DNA of 64,000 nt from Sphingomonas faeni (GTDB lineage: Bacteria > Pseudomonadota > Alphaproteobacteria > Sphingomonadales > Sphingomonadaceae): contig NZ_QAYE01000007.1 of the NCBI RefSeq assembly GCF_003053745.1, forward strand, positions 62,001-126,000. Reading direction: 5' to 3'. This document shows positions 13,455 through 21,677 of this stretch, piece by piece. Positions within the stretch are counted from its first letter, which is position 1. Each line of letters starts with the position of its first letter. Below the pieces are notes generated by a model. That model did no database searches. It was not told where the DNA came from and saw nothing but the letters and a program-made list of their open reading frames with translations. A program made the translations under genes and the position numbers.

Positions 13455-13740
13455 GGCTCGGGGGATGTGAGAATCACTCGCAAGTTGAGGGGCGGAGGTG
13501 GCGGGAAACATGCGTTACTTGGCGTGCAGATGATTACGGTCGCGACGCCTACTTGATGTCGATGACGCCACCGAACCGTCCCCGTCACCCCGGACTGGTT
13601 CCGGGGTTCACGGCGCCGCAAACGAGCGGTCGGCGAGAATGCGGAACAGTGGATACCGGAACGAGCCGGTATGACGGGCTGGGGCAGAGTCCGCGCCTTG
13701 GGATCAGGCTCTTAGAACTTTCGCGGCCACCGCCTTCATC

Positions 13741-13822
13741 CGTCACCCCAGCGAAAGCTGGGGTATCATGGTTGGCGAGCGCGCCGGCTATCGCGGAGAC
13801 CCCAGCTTTCGCTGGGGTGACG
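13741..13822. repeat. Inverted repeat, 24-base perfect arms (REP-like pair)
   Basis: Arms at 13741-13764 and 13799-13822 are perfect reverse complements beginning CGTCACCCCAGCG, and each arm is itself a small hairpin (CCCAGC..GCTGGG). A second imperfect palindromic element with CCCCGG..CCGGGG and ACCGG..CCGGT lies at about 13578-13680. Together with the repeat at 13875 they fill the 13393-14014 gap between nuoA and suhB, in which I see no gene. Confidence 0.8.
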
Positions 13823-13874
13823 GATAAGGGGGGAGTATCGCCCTCAGCAGGGTGAACGGATTATTCTCCGACCT

Positions 13875-14006
13875 CACGATCCTCCCCCGCCAGGGGGAGG
13901 TGGCACCGAAGGTGACGGAGGGGGAGGACGCGGAACAGGCGTTACCTTTTCCGCCCCCTCCGTCTGGCAAGCGCCAGCCACCTCCCCCTTGCGGGGGAGG
14001 ATCGTG
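13875..14006. repeat. GC-rich repeat family A, copy 1
   Basis: A paired inverted element: GATCCTCCCCCGCCAGGGGGAGG at one end and CCTCCCCCTTGCGGGGGAGGATC at the other, with inner arms GGTGACGGAGGGGGAGG and CCCCCTCCGTCTGGCAAG. Two further copies lie at 52670-52795 and 63262-63396. All three abut the 3' end of a gene, here suhB, where the copy ends nine bases before the stop. Confidence 0.85.
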
Positions 14007-14014
14007 CATTCGCC

Positions 14015-14827
14015 TTAGCGCAGCGCGCCAGCCACCAGCTTATGCAGTCGCGAGTGCAGTGCATCGTTCGCAGCAAGGAACTCGTTACGCTCCATCGCAC
14101 GATCGCCGCCACGGAAGTCGGTAACGAAGCCGCCGGCTTCCTTCACCAGCAGCATGCCAGCCGCAACATCCCAAGGCTTCAGGTTCGATTCCCAGAACCC
14201 GTCGAAACGCCCGGCCGCAAGCCACGCCAGATCCAACGCAGCAGCACCCAAACGACGGATCCCCGCTACCTCAGGTGCAACCGCCCCGAAAATCCGGCTC
14301 CACTGCGCGAAGTCGCCATGCCCCAGGAACGGAATGCCTGTGGCGATCAGTGATTCGGACAGATCCCGTCGCGACGACACGCGCAAACGCTGGTCGGTAA
14401 GCCATGCCCCCCGGCCCTTCTCGGCCCAGAAGCTCTCGTCGGTCAGCGGCTGGTACACCAGCGCGGTCGTCACCTCGCGCTTGCCGTTCGGCATCGGCTC
14501 CTCGACCGCGATCGAGATGCAGAAATGCGGGATGCCGTGGAGGAAGTTCGAGGTGCCATCCAAGGGATCGACGATGAACCGCGGCTTGTTCGGATCGCCG
14601 GCGACCTCGCCGCGCTCCTCCATCAGCATGCCCCAGTCGGGACGGGCGTGGCTCAGTTCTTCGAAGATCGTCTGCTCGGCGCGCTGGTCGGCCTGGCTGA
14701 CGAAGTCGGCCGGACCCTTGCGGCTCACCTGGAGCTGCTGGACCTCGTTGAAGTCGCGGCGCAGGCGCGGCGCGGCCTTGCGGGCGGCGCGCTCGATGAC
14801 GGTCATGATGCCGGAATGGGAAGCCAT
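14015..14827 (-). CDS. Inositol monophosphatase family protein (SuhB-like)
   Basis: The product is a 270-residue Mg2+-dependent phosphatase of the inositol monophosphatase superfamily. The metal and substrate motifs are all present: MEERGE near residue 70 (first metal Glu), VDPLDGTSNFLHG near 90, and KPWDVAAGMLLVKEAGG near 218. Alphaproteobacterial members act on inositol phosphate or related sugar phosphates and some modulate transcription; the substrate cannot be read from sequence. The ATG at 14827 gives MASHSGIMTVIERAARKA, the normal N-terminus. It lies downstream of efp in the same direction, separated by a repeat pair. Confidence 0.93.
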   Translation of the reverse strand: MASHSGIMTVIERAARKAAPRLRRDFNEVQQLQVSRKGPADFVSQADQRAEQTIFEELSHARPDWGMLMEERGEVAGDPNKPRFIVDPLDGTSNFLHGIPHFCISIAVEEPMPNGKREVTTALVYQPLTDESFWAEKGRGAWLTDQRLRVSSRRDLSESLIATGIPFLGHGDFAQWSRIFGAVAPEVAGIRRLGAAALDLAWLAAGRFDGFWESNLKPWDVAAGMLLVKEAGGFVTDFRGGDRAMERNEFLAANDALHSRLHKLVAGALR

Positions 14828-14837
14828 TGTATTCTAT

Positions 14838-14986
14838 CTCCCCCCTCCCGCATGCGGGAGGGGTCGGGGGTGGGCTCGCGCTGTCATCGTCGCGCGGCAT
14901 CGAAATAGGTCGCGCCAGTATCGTCACGTACCATGGAGGGCGGGCGCCCACCCCCCCCGGCCCCCTCCCGCCTGCGGAAGGGGGAG
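14838..14986. repeat. GC-rich inverted repeat pair between efp and suhB
   Basis: The left unit contains CCCCTCCCGCATGCGGGAGGGG and GGGGGTGGGC; the right unit contains GCCCACCCCCCC and CCCTCCCGCCTGCGGAAGGGGG. The two units are inverted relative to each other and flank about 75 bases of unremarkable sequence. It resembles family B (39489, 46281) in its GGGGGTGGG shoulders. Confidence 0.75.
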
Positions 14987-14992
14987 CAGATT

Positions 14993-15556
14993 TTAGTCCG
15001 CGCGCCTTACGTAGGTCTGCTCGTACACATCGACGACGATCCGCGTGCCGGCACCGATATGCGGCGGCACCATTACGCGCACGCCGTTCTCAAGCACTGC
15101 GGGCTTATACGAAGACGACGCGGTCTGGCCCTTCACGACGGCATCCGCCTCGACGATCAGCGCCTCGATCGTGTCGGGCAGCTGGACCGAGATCGGCCGC
15201 TCTTCCCAAAGCTCCATCACCACGTCCATGCCGTCCTGCAGGAACGCCGCAGCGTCGCCCAGGATGTCGGCATCGAGCGAGATCTGCTCGTAGTTGATCT
15301 TGTCCATGAACGTCAGCATGTCGCCTTCGCGGAACAGGAACTGGAAGTCGACGGTCTCGAGCCGCACCTTCTCGACGCTCTCGGCGGAGCGGAAACGGAC
15401 GTTGTTCTTGCGGCCGTCGATGAGGTTTTTCATCTCGACCTGCATATAGGCACCGCCCTTGCCGGGCTGGGTGTGCTGAATCTTGACGGCGCGCCAGATG
15501 CCGCCCTCATATTCAAGAATGTTGCCGGGACGAATCTCGACCGCGTTGATCTTCAT
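14993..15556 (-). CDS. efp: Elongation factor P
   Basis: EF-P is a tRNA-shaped protein that relieves ribosome stalling at polyproline. All three beta-barrel domains are covered by 187 residues, the standard length. The tip loop of domain I reads [10 protein letters not shown] with lysine at position 33, so the modifiable residue is a lysine, not the arginine of the EarP-rhamnosylated type. The C-terminal domain has [17 protein letters not shown]. The start is ATG at 15556. No modification gene is seen next to it. Confidence 0.97.
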   Translation of the reverse strand: MKINAVEIRPGNILEYEGGIWRAVKIQHTQPGKGGAYMQVEMKNLIDGRKNNVRFRSAESVEKVRLETVDFQFLFREGDMLTFMDKINYEQISLDADILGDAAAFLQDGMDVVMELWEERPISVQLPDTIEALIVEADAVVKGQTASSSYKPAVLENGVRVMVPPHIGAGTRIVVDVYEQTYVRRAD

Positions 15557-15642
15557 GACCGATTCCTGCTGGAAAGAGCTAGGGGCCGTCCGCGAAGCAT
15601 GGCCCTGAGGCGTGGCTCTGCTGAAACCCGAAGCGGCGGGCT

Positions 15643-16248
15643 TTAGCGGGGCGACCGGCTTCCGGCAAGCAGCGGGTACGGGTTCACGTTCTCGCCCTGA
15701 TACCAGCGCTCACCCGGCTGCATCTTCGTAAGCCCGAAATGCAGGTGGTAATTGCCCGCCCCCGCATCGCCGGTATCGCCGACATAGCCGAGCGTATCGC
15801 CCGCCTTGACCGCCATCCCCTCGCGGATGCCAGCCGCGTACCCGGCGAGGTGCGCATAATAATAGGTCCAGCGCCGGTCGGGCGAACGGACGTACAGCGT
15901 GATCCCGCCAAGCCCGCTCTGGAACAGTTTCTCGACCCGCCCCGGGGCAGCCGCGACCACGGGTGTGCCACCCGGTGCCATGATATCGGTGCCATGATGG
16001 CCGCGTAGACCGCCGCCCCGCGCATCGTTCCAGCTATTCGCTATCGCCTTGCGTGGGACGCCCGCCACCGGGACCGCCAGCGCCCCTGGCGTTACGGTAA
16101 CAGCAGCGACCTCGGCCGGAGGTACCGGCTTGCGCCAAGGTATCCGCCGCTCAATACCGCTACCGCTGCTCCCGAACGACACCATCGACGCAAATCCACC
16201 GACCGCCACCACGATCAGCCCGAGAATGATCCAGAACGTCCGCGTCAT
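15643..16248 (-). CDS. M23 family metallopeptidase (LytM-type)
   Basis: This 201-residue protein has one N-terminal membrane helix (residues about 5-24), then a LytM domain. Zinc ligands are visible in [11 protein letters not shown] (His and Asp), YAHLAG, and YHLHFGLTK, so it is expected to be an active periplasmic peptidoglycan endopeptidase anchored in the inner membrane. The ATG at 16248 lies four bases after the stop of the L,D-transpeptidase gene, so the two are one transcription unit acting on cell-wall cross-links. Confidence 0.93.
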   Translation of the reverse strand: MTRTFWIILGLIVVAVGGFASMVSFGSSGSGIERRIPWRKPVPPAEVAAVTVTPGALAVPVAGVPRKAIANSWNDARGGGLRGHHGTDIMAPGGTPVVAAAPGRVEKLFQSGLGGITLYVRSPDRRWTYYYAHLAGYAAGIREGMAVKAGDTLGYVGDTGDAGAGNYHLHFGLTKMQPGERWYQGENVNPYPLLAGSRSPR

Positions 16249-16252
16249 CGCT

Positions 16253-17275
16253 TCAGGCCTGGAATACGGCCTTGGTCCCCGGCTTGATCATCATCGACAA
16301 CCGCGCCGCATCCCAGTTGGTCAGGCGAATACAACCATGGCTTTCCGCACGTCCGATCGTCTCGGGGTTCGGCGTGCCGTGGATGCCGTAATGGTCCTTC
16401 GACAGATCCATCCAGACGACGCCGACCGGACCGTTCGGCCCCGGCGGCAACATCTCCTTCTGCTGCCCCTTCTTCGCATCCCAGAACAGCGCGGGATTGA
16501 AGTGGAACTTCGGGTTATAATCCGAACCCTTGATGGTCCACGTCCCGAGCGGCAGCGGATCATGGCTCGACCCCATCGTCGCGGAGAATTGCGCGATCAG
16601 CTTGTCATTCGCATCGAGCACGCGCAGCACGCCGTCCGACTTGTCGACCACGACATGATCCGCCTGCGGCTGCTTCGCGTCGACATTGAGCATGGTCAGC
16701 GTCGCGATCCAGTCGGGCTTCAGCTTCGGATCGTACGCGCGCGACGATGGCAGTGCGTTCGGGACCACGACCTTGGTGCCCGGCGCCAGCTTCGTCGTCG
16801 GCGAGTTCAGCGCCACGATCACCGCCGGCGTCGTGTGGAACATCTCGCCGAGCTTCTCCATGACGGTCTTGTAGCCCAGCGACGGGAGCTCGGCTTGCTT
16901 GGCCGGATCCTTCGGGAACGGATTGACGAACGGCCCCGCCAGCATCTCGGGCGTCAACGCCACCGTCACCGTCGGCCGCGCGGCGCGGTACGGATACAGT
17001 GCCTGCAACGTTCGCGCGTCAGGCTTGCCGGTAATCGGCAACCCCTTCGCCTCCTGGAACCCCTTCAGCGCCGCCACCAGCGACTGCCCGCCGCGCCCGT
17101 CAAGCACGCCCGGCCCGAAGCCAAGATGGTCGAGGATCACCTGCACGTGCAGGATGTTGCGATCGATCGGTACGGGCTTGGGCGGCGCTGTCTGCGCCAA
17201 TGCGGGCGACGCAGCACCCAGCAAGCAGGCCGCAAGAACCGAAGCCTTCATTGCAAATACCATCATGCCCATCAT
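16253..17275 (-). CDS. L,D-transpeptidase with peptidoglycan-binding domain
   Basis: The 340-residue product starts with a signal peptide ending near ASPALAQ (residue about 28). A peptidoglycan-binding helical domain follows at about 40-95 (LDHLGFGPGVLDGRGGQSLV). The YkuD catalytic domain occupies about 205-340, with the signature HGIHGTPNPE and the catalytic SHGCIRLTNWDA, containing the nucleophilic cysteine and histidine. It would form 3-3 cross-links or attach proteins to peptidoglycan. Several in-frame ATGs lie between 17275 and 17251, so the exact start is uncertain. Confidence 0.93.
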   Translation of the reverse strand: MMGMMVFAMKASVLAACLLGAASPALAQTAPPKPVPIDRNILHVQVILDHLGFGPGVLDGRGGQSLVAALKGFQEAKGLPITGKPDARTLQALYPYRAARPTVTVALTPEMLAGPFVNPFPKDPAKQAELPSLGYKTVMEKLGEMFHTTPAVIVALNSPTTKLAPGTKVVVPNALPSSRAYDPKLKPDWIATLTMLNVDAKQPQADHVVVDKSDGVLRVLDANDKLIAQFSATMGSSHDPLPLGTWTIKGSDYNPKFHFNPALFWDAKKGQQKEMLPPGPNGPVGVVWMDLSKDHYGIHGTPNPETIGRAESHGCIRLTNWDAARLSMMIKPGTKAVFQA

Positions 17276-17331
17276 CCCAAACCGTTACGCTGCTGCATCA
17301 AACGGTCGGGACGACGGTTGTTTCCCACGGC

Positions 17332-18021
17332 TCAGCGCTTCGTGAGAACCTCGCCGAACGCCTTGATCGCAGCGACCTCGTCGCCACCCCAAACGGCGCT
17401 CGACACCGCAATGAAGTCAGCACCAGCAGCAACGAGCGGACCAGCATTCTCCGGCGTAATCCCGCCGATCGCGACGCACGGCATCTCGAACAGCGTCGAC
17501 CACCACGACAGGATCACCGGCTCGGCCATATGCTCGACCGTCTTCGTCGTCGTCGGATAGAACGCCCCGAACGCCACGTAATCGGCCCCTGCCTCGCCCG
17601 CTTCCATCGCCAGATGACGGCTGCCATGACAGCTCACGCCGATCTGCGCATTAGGCCCAAGCTGCGCCCGCGCCTCACGCGGATCGCCATCGTCCTGCCC
17701 GAGATGCACGCCGTCCGCATCGAGCCGCTTGGCCAGTCCGATATCGTCGTTGACGATGAACGCGACATCGCGCTCGGCACAGATCGCCCGTAAAGGCTCG
17801 CCCAGCGCGGCAGCCGCATGCTGATCGATATCCTTCACGCGGAACTGGAACGCAGCCACGGGGCCAGCATCAAGCGCCCGAGCGAGACGCTCCGGAAAGT
17901 CGCCCCCGCACTCGAGCGGCGACACCAGGTAAAGCTGGCAAGCCGGCCGACGCATGTCGCGGCGGAAATTCTCGGCGAAATTGGGATCGAGCGGGCCCAG
18001 CGGATCTTCGAATTCGGTCAT
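17332..18021 (-). CDS. thiE: Thiamine phosphate synthase
   Basis: ThiE joins the pyrimidine and thiazole halves of thiamine as a TIM-barrel enzyme. The 229-residue product shows DADGVHLGQDD near residue 115, the phosphate-binding IGGITPEN near 180, and SSAVWGG near the end. The usual Q-[YL]-R near the first strands is QFR here. The ATG at 18021 overlaps the stop of the DUF2834 gene (ATGA). No thiamine riboswitch is visible; the gene would be read from the fba promoter. Confidence 0.9.
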   Translation of the reverse strand: MTEFEDPLGPLDPNFAENFRRDMRRPACQLYLVSPLECGGDFPERLARALDAGPVAAFQFRVKDIDQHAAAALGEPLRAICAERDVAFIVNDDIGLAKRLDADGVHLGQDDGDPREARAQLGPNAQIGVSCHGSRHLAMEAGEAGADYVAFGAFYPTTTKTVEHMAEPVILSWWSTLFEMPCVAIGGITPENAGPLVAAGADFIAVSSAVWGGDEVAAIKAFGEVLTKR

Positions 18022-18359
18022 GCGACATGCCCCTGCAACGCCCGCTCGCGCAACGCAAGGAACAGCGGCAATCCGCACGACACGCCGACTAGGCCCGTGG
18101 CGAGAATCGCCAGCCATCCGTAACGCACATGATCCCGTCGGCCCTGGACGATAACGAAGACGATCAGAACCACCGCGGAGACGATCACGTCAAGCCCGAA
18201 GAACGCCCCGATCCGCGTCGAGAAAAGTTCGACGACCAGAGCCCGGATATCCAGACCATGATCGCCGATCCACGGTATCAGACGACTATACGGCAATACG
18301 AGGCCGACCGCCGCCAGTGCGAAATATGCAGTGGACAAGCGGTGCGGCCGACGGATCAT
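18018..18359 (-). CDS. DUF2834 family membrane protein
   Basis: A 113-residue protein with three or four hydrophobic segments, matching the DUF2834 pattern in residues such as LVLPYSRLIPWI, VELFSTRIGAFFGLDV and a C-terminal GLPLFLALRE. Function is unknown. The ATG at 18359 overlaps the fba stop (ATGA) and its own stop overlaps thiE, so it is the middle gene of fba-DUF2834-thiE. Confidence 0.85.
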   Translation of the reverse strand: MIRRPHRLSTAYFALAAVGLVLPYSRLIPWIGDHGLDIRALVVELFSTRIGAFFGLDVIVSAVVLIVFVIVQGRRDHVRYGWLAILATGLVGVSCGLPLFLALRERALQGHVA

Positions 18360-19276
18360 TCTTCGTTCTTGTAGATCCGGATGATCCGGTCGAGCATCGC
18401 CAGCGCTTCGTCGCGCGGGCGCTGGAAGGTGTTGCGGCCGATGATCGAGCCGTTGCCGCCGCCGTCGCGAATGTCGCGCGCGTCCTGGAAGATCGCGTCC
18501 TCGCCCTTCGAAGCGCCGCCCGAGAAGACGTTGATGCGACGCCCGGCAAAGCTCGACTGGACGACGTGCTTCACGCGGTCCGACTGCTTCGACCAATCGG
18601 TGTTGGCATAGAGCGGCTTGGCTTCCTTCTGCTCGATATGCGCGGTCGGCAGCTTGGTCTTGATGATGTGCGCGCCGAGCAGGGCCGCGATGTGCGCGGC
18701 ATAAGCACCGACGTCCAAAGCGAGCTCGCCGTCCTTGGTCAACTCGCCGCCGCGCGGGTACGACCAGATCACCGTAGCAATGCCGACCGACTTCGCCTCT
18801 TCGCTCAGTTCGCGGATTTCCTCAACGAGGTCGAAGAACTGGTCCGCACCCGGGTAGATCGTGAAGCCGATCGCCGCCGACCCGAGCCGCACCGCGTCCG
18901 ACACCGTCGCCGTCACCGCCTGATCGATCGTCGTCGCCCAGCTGTTCGAGCTGTTGCACTTCAGGATCGTCGGAATCTGCCCGGCAAACGTATCCGCTCC
19001 CGCTTCGAGCATGCCGAGCGGCGCGGCATAGGCACTGAGCCCCGCGTCGATCGCGAGCTGATAATGGTAATGCGGGTCGTACGCCGCGGGATTGACCGAG
19101 AAGCTGCGCGCCGGGCCATGCTCGAACCCCTGGTCGACCGGCAGGATCACGAGCTTGCCAGTGCCGCCAAGCTTGCCCTGCATCAGGATGCGCGCGAGGT
19201 TCGCCTTCACCGCCGAACTGGTGGCTTCATACTTGTCAAGAATAGTTCTGACTTGCGGAGTGATCGTCGAGGTCAT
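18356..19276 (-). CDS. Class I fructose-bisphosphate aldolase
   Basis: This 306-residue enzyme cleaves fructose 1,6-bisphosphate to two triose phosphates through a lysine Schiff base. It resembles the bacterial/archaeal DhnA-type class I aldolases: VDQGFEHGPARSF near 45, the catalytic lysine region HIIKTKLPTAH near 210, and FSGGASKG near 245. The ATG at 19276 has AGGA seven bases upstream and lies only 14 bases after the toxin gene, so it may be read with the toxin/antitoxin operon. pgk and gap upstream supply the same pathway. Confidence 0.93.
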   Translation of the reverse strand: MTSTITPQVRTILDKYEATSSAVKANLARILMQGKLGGTGKLVILPVDQGFEHGPARSFSVNPAAYDPHYHYQLAIDAGLSAYAAPLGMLEAGADTFAGQIPTILKCNSSNSWATTIDQAVTATVSDAVRLGSAAIGFTIYPGADQFFDLVEEIRELSEEAKSVGIATVIWSYPRGGELTKDGELALDVGAYAAHIAALLGAHIIKTKLPTAHIEQKEAKPLYANTDWSKQSDRVKHVVQSSFAGRRINVFSGGASKGEDAIFQDARDIRDGGGNGSIIGRNTFQRPRDEALAMLDRIIRIYKNEE

Positions 19277-19290
19277 GCTGAAATCCTGTC

Positions 19291-19620
19291 TTAAAGTTCG
19301 AGCCAGCGGCGCAGCGCGTCGTCGACCCGGGTCATGGTGGTGATGGGTATCGTACCGATAATCTTGACGATCTTGTTGCGGTCGAGCGTATCAACTTTGT
19401 CGATCTGGATCTCGCTATCGCGAAATAGGCCGGTTTCCGCCGATGCCTCGAGCGACACGCGAAACAGGTTCGTCCCGCTAATGACGCTGGTCAGCGGGCA
19501 CAGAGAAACCGTCGCGTGATCTGCAAAAAGGTCTGATTGGACCACAAGAAAGGGGCGCGGCTTGCCAGAGAAATCGCCCTTGCCCGCCCCGACGACGATC
19601 ATACCGCGGACGAATTTCAT
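19291..19620 (-). CDS. MazF/PemK-type endoribonuclease toxin
   Basis: The 109-residue product has the PemK-like fold signature: the N-terminal MIVVGAGKGDFSGKPRPFLVVQSD with the conserved PRP-type turn, LCPLTS in the middle and SEIQIDKVDTLDRNKI towards the end. Members are RNA-cleaving toxins. The ATG at 19620 overlaps the antitoxin stop (ATGA), the classic arrangement with the antitoxin first. It stands between pgk and fba in an otherwise housekeeping array, suggesting insertion. Confidence 0.9.
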   Translation of the reverse strand: MKFVRGMIVVGAGKGDFSGKPRPFLVVQSDLFADHATVSLCPLTSVISGTNLFRVSLEASAETGLFRDSEIQIDKVDTLDRNKIVKIIGTIPITTMTRVDDALRRWLEL

Positions 19621-19847
19621 GCAGGGGGCGTCCCGATGAGTGCGTCCCAATCCTCTTCACCTGCCTGCCTATCGTGATCAGCCGCCGCGAGCGACTGACG
19701 CCGTGCCTCCGCCAGGAATGCATCGTCGTGGCGTTCGACATAGCGTCGCACGGCTTCGCGTGCGATATCGCTCTTGCTGCGCCCTTGGGTGCGCGCAACC
19801 GCCGCGAGTCGCTCTTCGAGTTCGCTATCGAGCCTGACGCCGAGCAT
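19617..19847 (-). CDS. Ribbon-helix-helix antitoxin
   Basis: This 76-residue acidic partner of the PemK-like toxin begins MLGVRLDSELEERLAAVAR, a typical ribbon-helix-helix strand and first helix, followed by GRSKSDIAREAVRRYVER. The C-terminal half is flexible and acidic and would wrap the toxin. GGAG lies five bases before the ATG. A perfect 16-base palindrome immediately upstream is the likely autoregulatory operator. Confidence 0.88.
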   Translation of the reverse strand: MLGVRLDSELEERLAAVARTQGRSKSDIAREAVRRYVERHDDAFLAEARRQSLAAADHDRQAGEEDWDALIGTPPA

Positions 19848-19857
19848 CCGAGTCTCC

Positions 19858-19873
19858 GTTTAACATGTTAAAC
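19858..19873. promoter_or_regulatory. Palindromic operator of the toxin/antitoxin operon
   Basis: The sequence GTTTAACATGTTAAAC is a perfect palindrome lying ten bases upstream of the antitoxin ATG, in the 48-base gap behind pgk. Ribbon-helix-helix antitoxins bind such sites to repress their own operon, alone or with toxin. Its A+T richness stands out from the surrounding GC-rich DNA. Confidence 0.8.
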
Positions 19874-19895
19874 TTAGCTCGGACGCACACGTATT

Positions 19896-21086
19896 TCAAC
19901 CGCGGAGCGCGGCGACCCCGGGAAGCGTCTTGCCTTCCATCCACTCAAGAAACGCGCCGCCCGCCGTCGAGACGAACGTGAACGCGTCCGCGACGCCAGC
20001 GTGGTTGAGCGCCGCAACCGTATCGCCGCCACCCGCGACCGAGACGAGCGATCCGCCTTCGGTGAGTGCCGCAGCGGTCTTGGCGAGCGCGACGGTCGCC
20101 TTGTCGAACGGCGGCGTCTCGAACGCACCGAGCGGACCATTCCACACCAACGTGCGGCAATTCTTGAGCACGTCCCCGAGCGACTCGACGGCGGCCGGCC
20201 CGACGTCGAGGATCATCTCGTCGGCGGCGACTTCGTGGACGTTGACGGTGCGGGTGGCGGGGTTCGGCTTGAACTCCTTAGCGACCACGACGTCGTACGG
20301 CAGGTGAACCGTGCAGTTCGCCTTGTCCGCAGCTTCCATGATCTGTTCGCAAACGCTCGCAAGCTCATGCTCGCAAAGGCTTTTGCCGACATCGACGCCG
20401 CGCGCCGCGAGGAAAGTGTTCGCCATGCCGCCGCCGATGATCAAATGATCCACCTTGGTGACGAGATGCCGCAGCACGTCGAGCTTCGACGACACCTTCG
20501 CGCCACCAACCACAGCCGCGACCGGATGCTCGGGCTCGCCGAGTGCCTTCTGGAGCGCGTCGAGTTCGGCTTCCATCGCGCGGCCGGCAAAAGCTGGCAG
20601 GACGTGGGCAAGGCCTTCGGTCGAAGCATGTGCGCGGTGTGCGGCGGAGAAGGCGTCGTTGACGTACAGGTCACCGAGACTCGCGAACCGGGTCACCACC
20701 GCCGCGTCGTTCGTTTCCTCGCCGCCGAAGAAGCGCGTGTTCTCCAGCACCGCGATGTCGCCGGGCTCTAGTGTCGCGACCGCGTCGTCGGCGCCTTCCC
20801 AATCAATGTAGCGGACTTCGCGGCCGAGCACTTCGCTGTACGGCTTCACGACCTGCGACAGCGAGAATTCGGGGCTCGGCACCCCCTTCGGACGACCGAA
20901 ATGCGCGAGGACGAGGACGATCGCACCCTTGTCGGCAAGCTCGCCGACGGTCGCGACGGTCGCGCGCAGGCGGGTGTCGTCGGTGACGCGACCCTCGGCC
21001 ATCGGCACGTTGAGGTCTTCGCGGACGAGCACGCGCTTGCCCTGGATATCGCCCATATCATCGAGCGTCTTGAATGGCTTGGTCAT
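19896..21086 (-). CDS. pgk: Phosphoglycerate kinase
   Basis: Pgk transfers the acyl phosphate of 1,3-bisphosphoglycerate to ADP. The 396-residue product has the N-domain VLVREDLNVPM, LAHFGRPKG and LLENTRFF-like VLENTRFFGGEE, the hinge region AAVVGGAKVSSKL, and the nucleotide site NGPLGAFETPPFD followed by VAGGGDTVAAL. Length is normal. The ATG at 21086 overlaps the stop of the MOSC gene (ATGA). Confidence 0.97.
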   Translation of the reverse strand: MTKPFKTLDDMGDIQGKRVLVREDLNVPMAEGRVTDDTRLRATVATVGELADKGAIVLVLAHFGRPKGVPSPEFSLSQVVKPYSEVLGREVRYIDWEGADDAVATLEPGDIAVLENTRFFGGEETNDAAVVTRFASLGDLYVNDAFSAAHRAHASTEGLAHVLPAFAGRAMEAELDALQKALGEPEHPVAAVVGGAKVSSKLDVLRHLVTKVDHLIIGGGMANTFLAARGVDVGKSLCEHELASVCEQIMEAADKANCTVHLPYDVVVAKEFKPNPATRTVNVHEVAADEMILDVGPAAVESLGDVLKNCRTLVWNGPLGAFETPPFDKATVALAKTAAALTEGGSLVSVAGGGDTVAALNHAGVADAFTFVSTAGGAFLEWMEGKTLPGVAALRG

Positions 21087-21544
21087 GGTTCTTCGATCCT
21101 GATCTCATCACCGACGGCGATGCTGCCGCCCATCAAAACTCGGGCGCACGCCCCGCCCCGCCAGTCGCGCGTCAGCGCGGCGAACAATCCTGGCGCCAAC
21201 GCGTCCATGCGGTCGCACGGATCGGTGTGGCGCGTCACCTCCAACACGACGTCGGCGCCGATGCGGAGCCGCGTGCCGGGTATCTGGGGAAGATCGAAGC
21301 CGTCGACGAGCAGGTTCGCACGGCGCTCGTACCACGGAATATCGCGCCCGACTTCAGCCATCGCGGCGTCCCAGTCGCCACGTTCGAGCAACGTAACCTG
21401 CCGCCGCCCCTTGCCACCGGGCTTCACGCGACCGCGGAAGTCGCCGTGCAGGCCAGCCTCGATGGTGATCTCGACATCGTCGATGACCTCCATCGGAGCT
21501 TTCGCGCGGGGGTGGCGCGCGATGCCGGCGATTGTGCCAGCCAT
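21083..21544 (-). CDS. MOSC domain-containing protein
   Basis: This 153-residue protein is a stand-alone MOSC domain, related to the sulfur-carrying C-terminal domain of molybdenum cofactor sulfurase and to YiiM. Visible features are the GLHGDFRGRVKPGGKGRRQVTLL segment, containing the metal/substrate-proximal GDxRG-like turn, and DLPQIPGTRLRIG. A conserved Cys occurs in DPCDRMDALAPGL. The ATG at 21544 gives MAGTIAGIARHPRAKAPME, a normal MOSC start; the frame is open upstream through a repeat. Role next to gap and pgk is unknown. Confidence 0.82.
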   Translation of the reverse strand: MAGTIAGIARHPRAKAPMEVIDDVEITIEAGLHGDFRGRVKPGGKGRRQVTLLERGDWDAAMAEVGRDIPWYERRANLLVDGFDLPQIPGTRLRIGADVVLEVTRHTDPCDRMDALAPGLFAALTRDWRGGACARVLMGGSIAVGDEIRIEEP

Positions 21545-21578
21545 CGTTGAGGCCGGAGCCTGAGCCACCGCTCCCTCC

Positions 21579-21652
21579 CCGTTCGTGTCGAGCGCAGTCG
21601 AGACACCATCTGTCACGGGAGACGACTTCTCGACTGCGCTCGAAGCGAACGG
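21579..21652. repeat. Inverted repeat between gap and the MOSC gene
   Basis: Arms CCGTTCGTGTCGAGCGCAGT (from 21579) and ACTGCGCTCGAAGCGAACGG (to 21652) are imperfect reverse complements of about 25 bases; the inner CTCGA..TCGAG parts form small hairpins. This looks like another REP-type element and may attenuate transcription from gap into MOSC-pgk. Confidence 0.75.
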
Positions 21653-21677
21653 AACAGGAGACGCATAGATCGCGAGC

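Noticed and set aside
17332..18359. Thiamine riboswitch in front of thiE
   Set aside because: thiE overlaps the preceding gene by four bases, leaving no room for one, and no THI-box-like sequence was seen.
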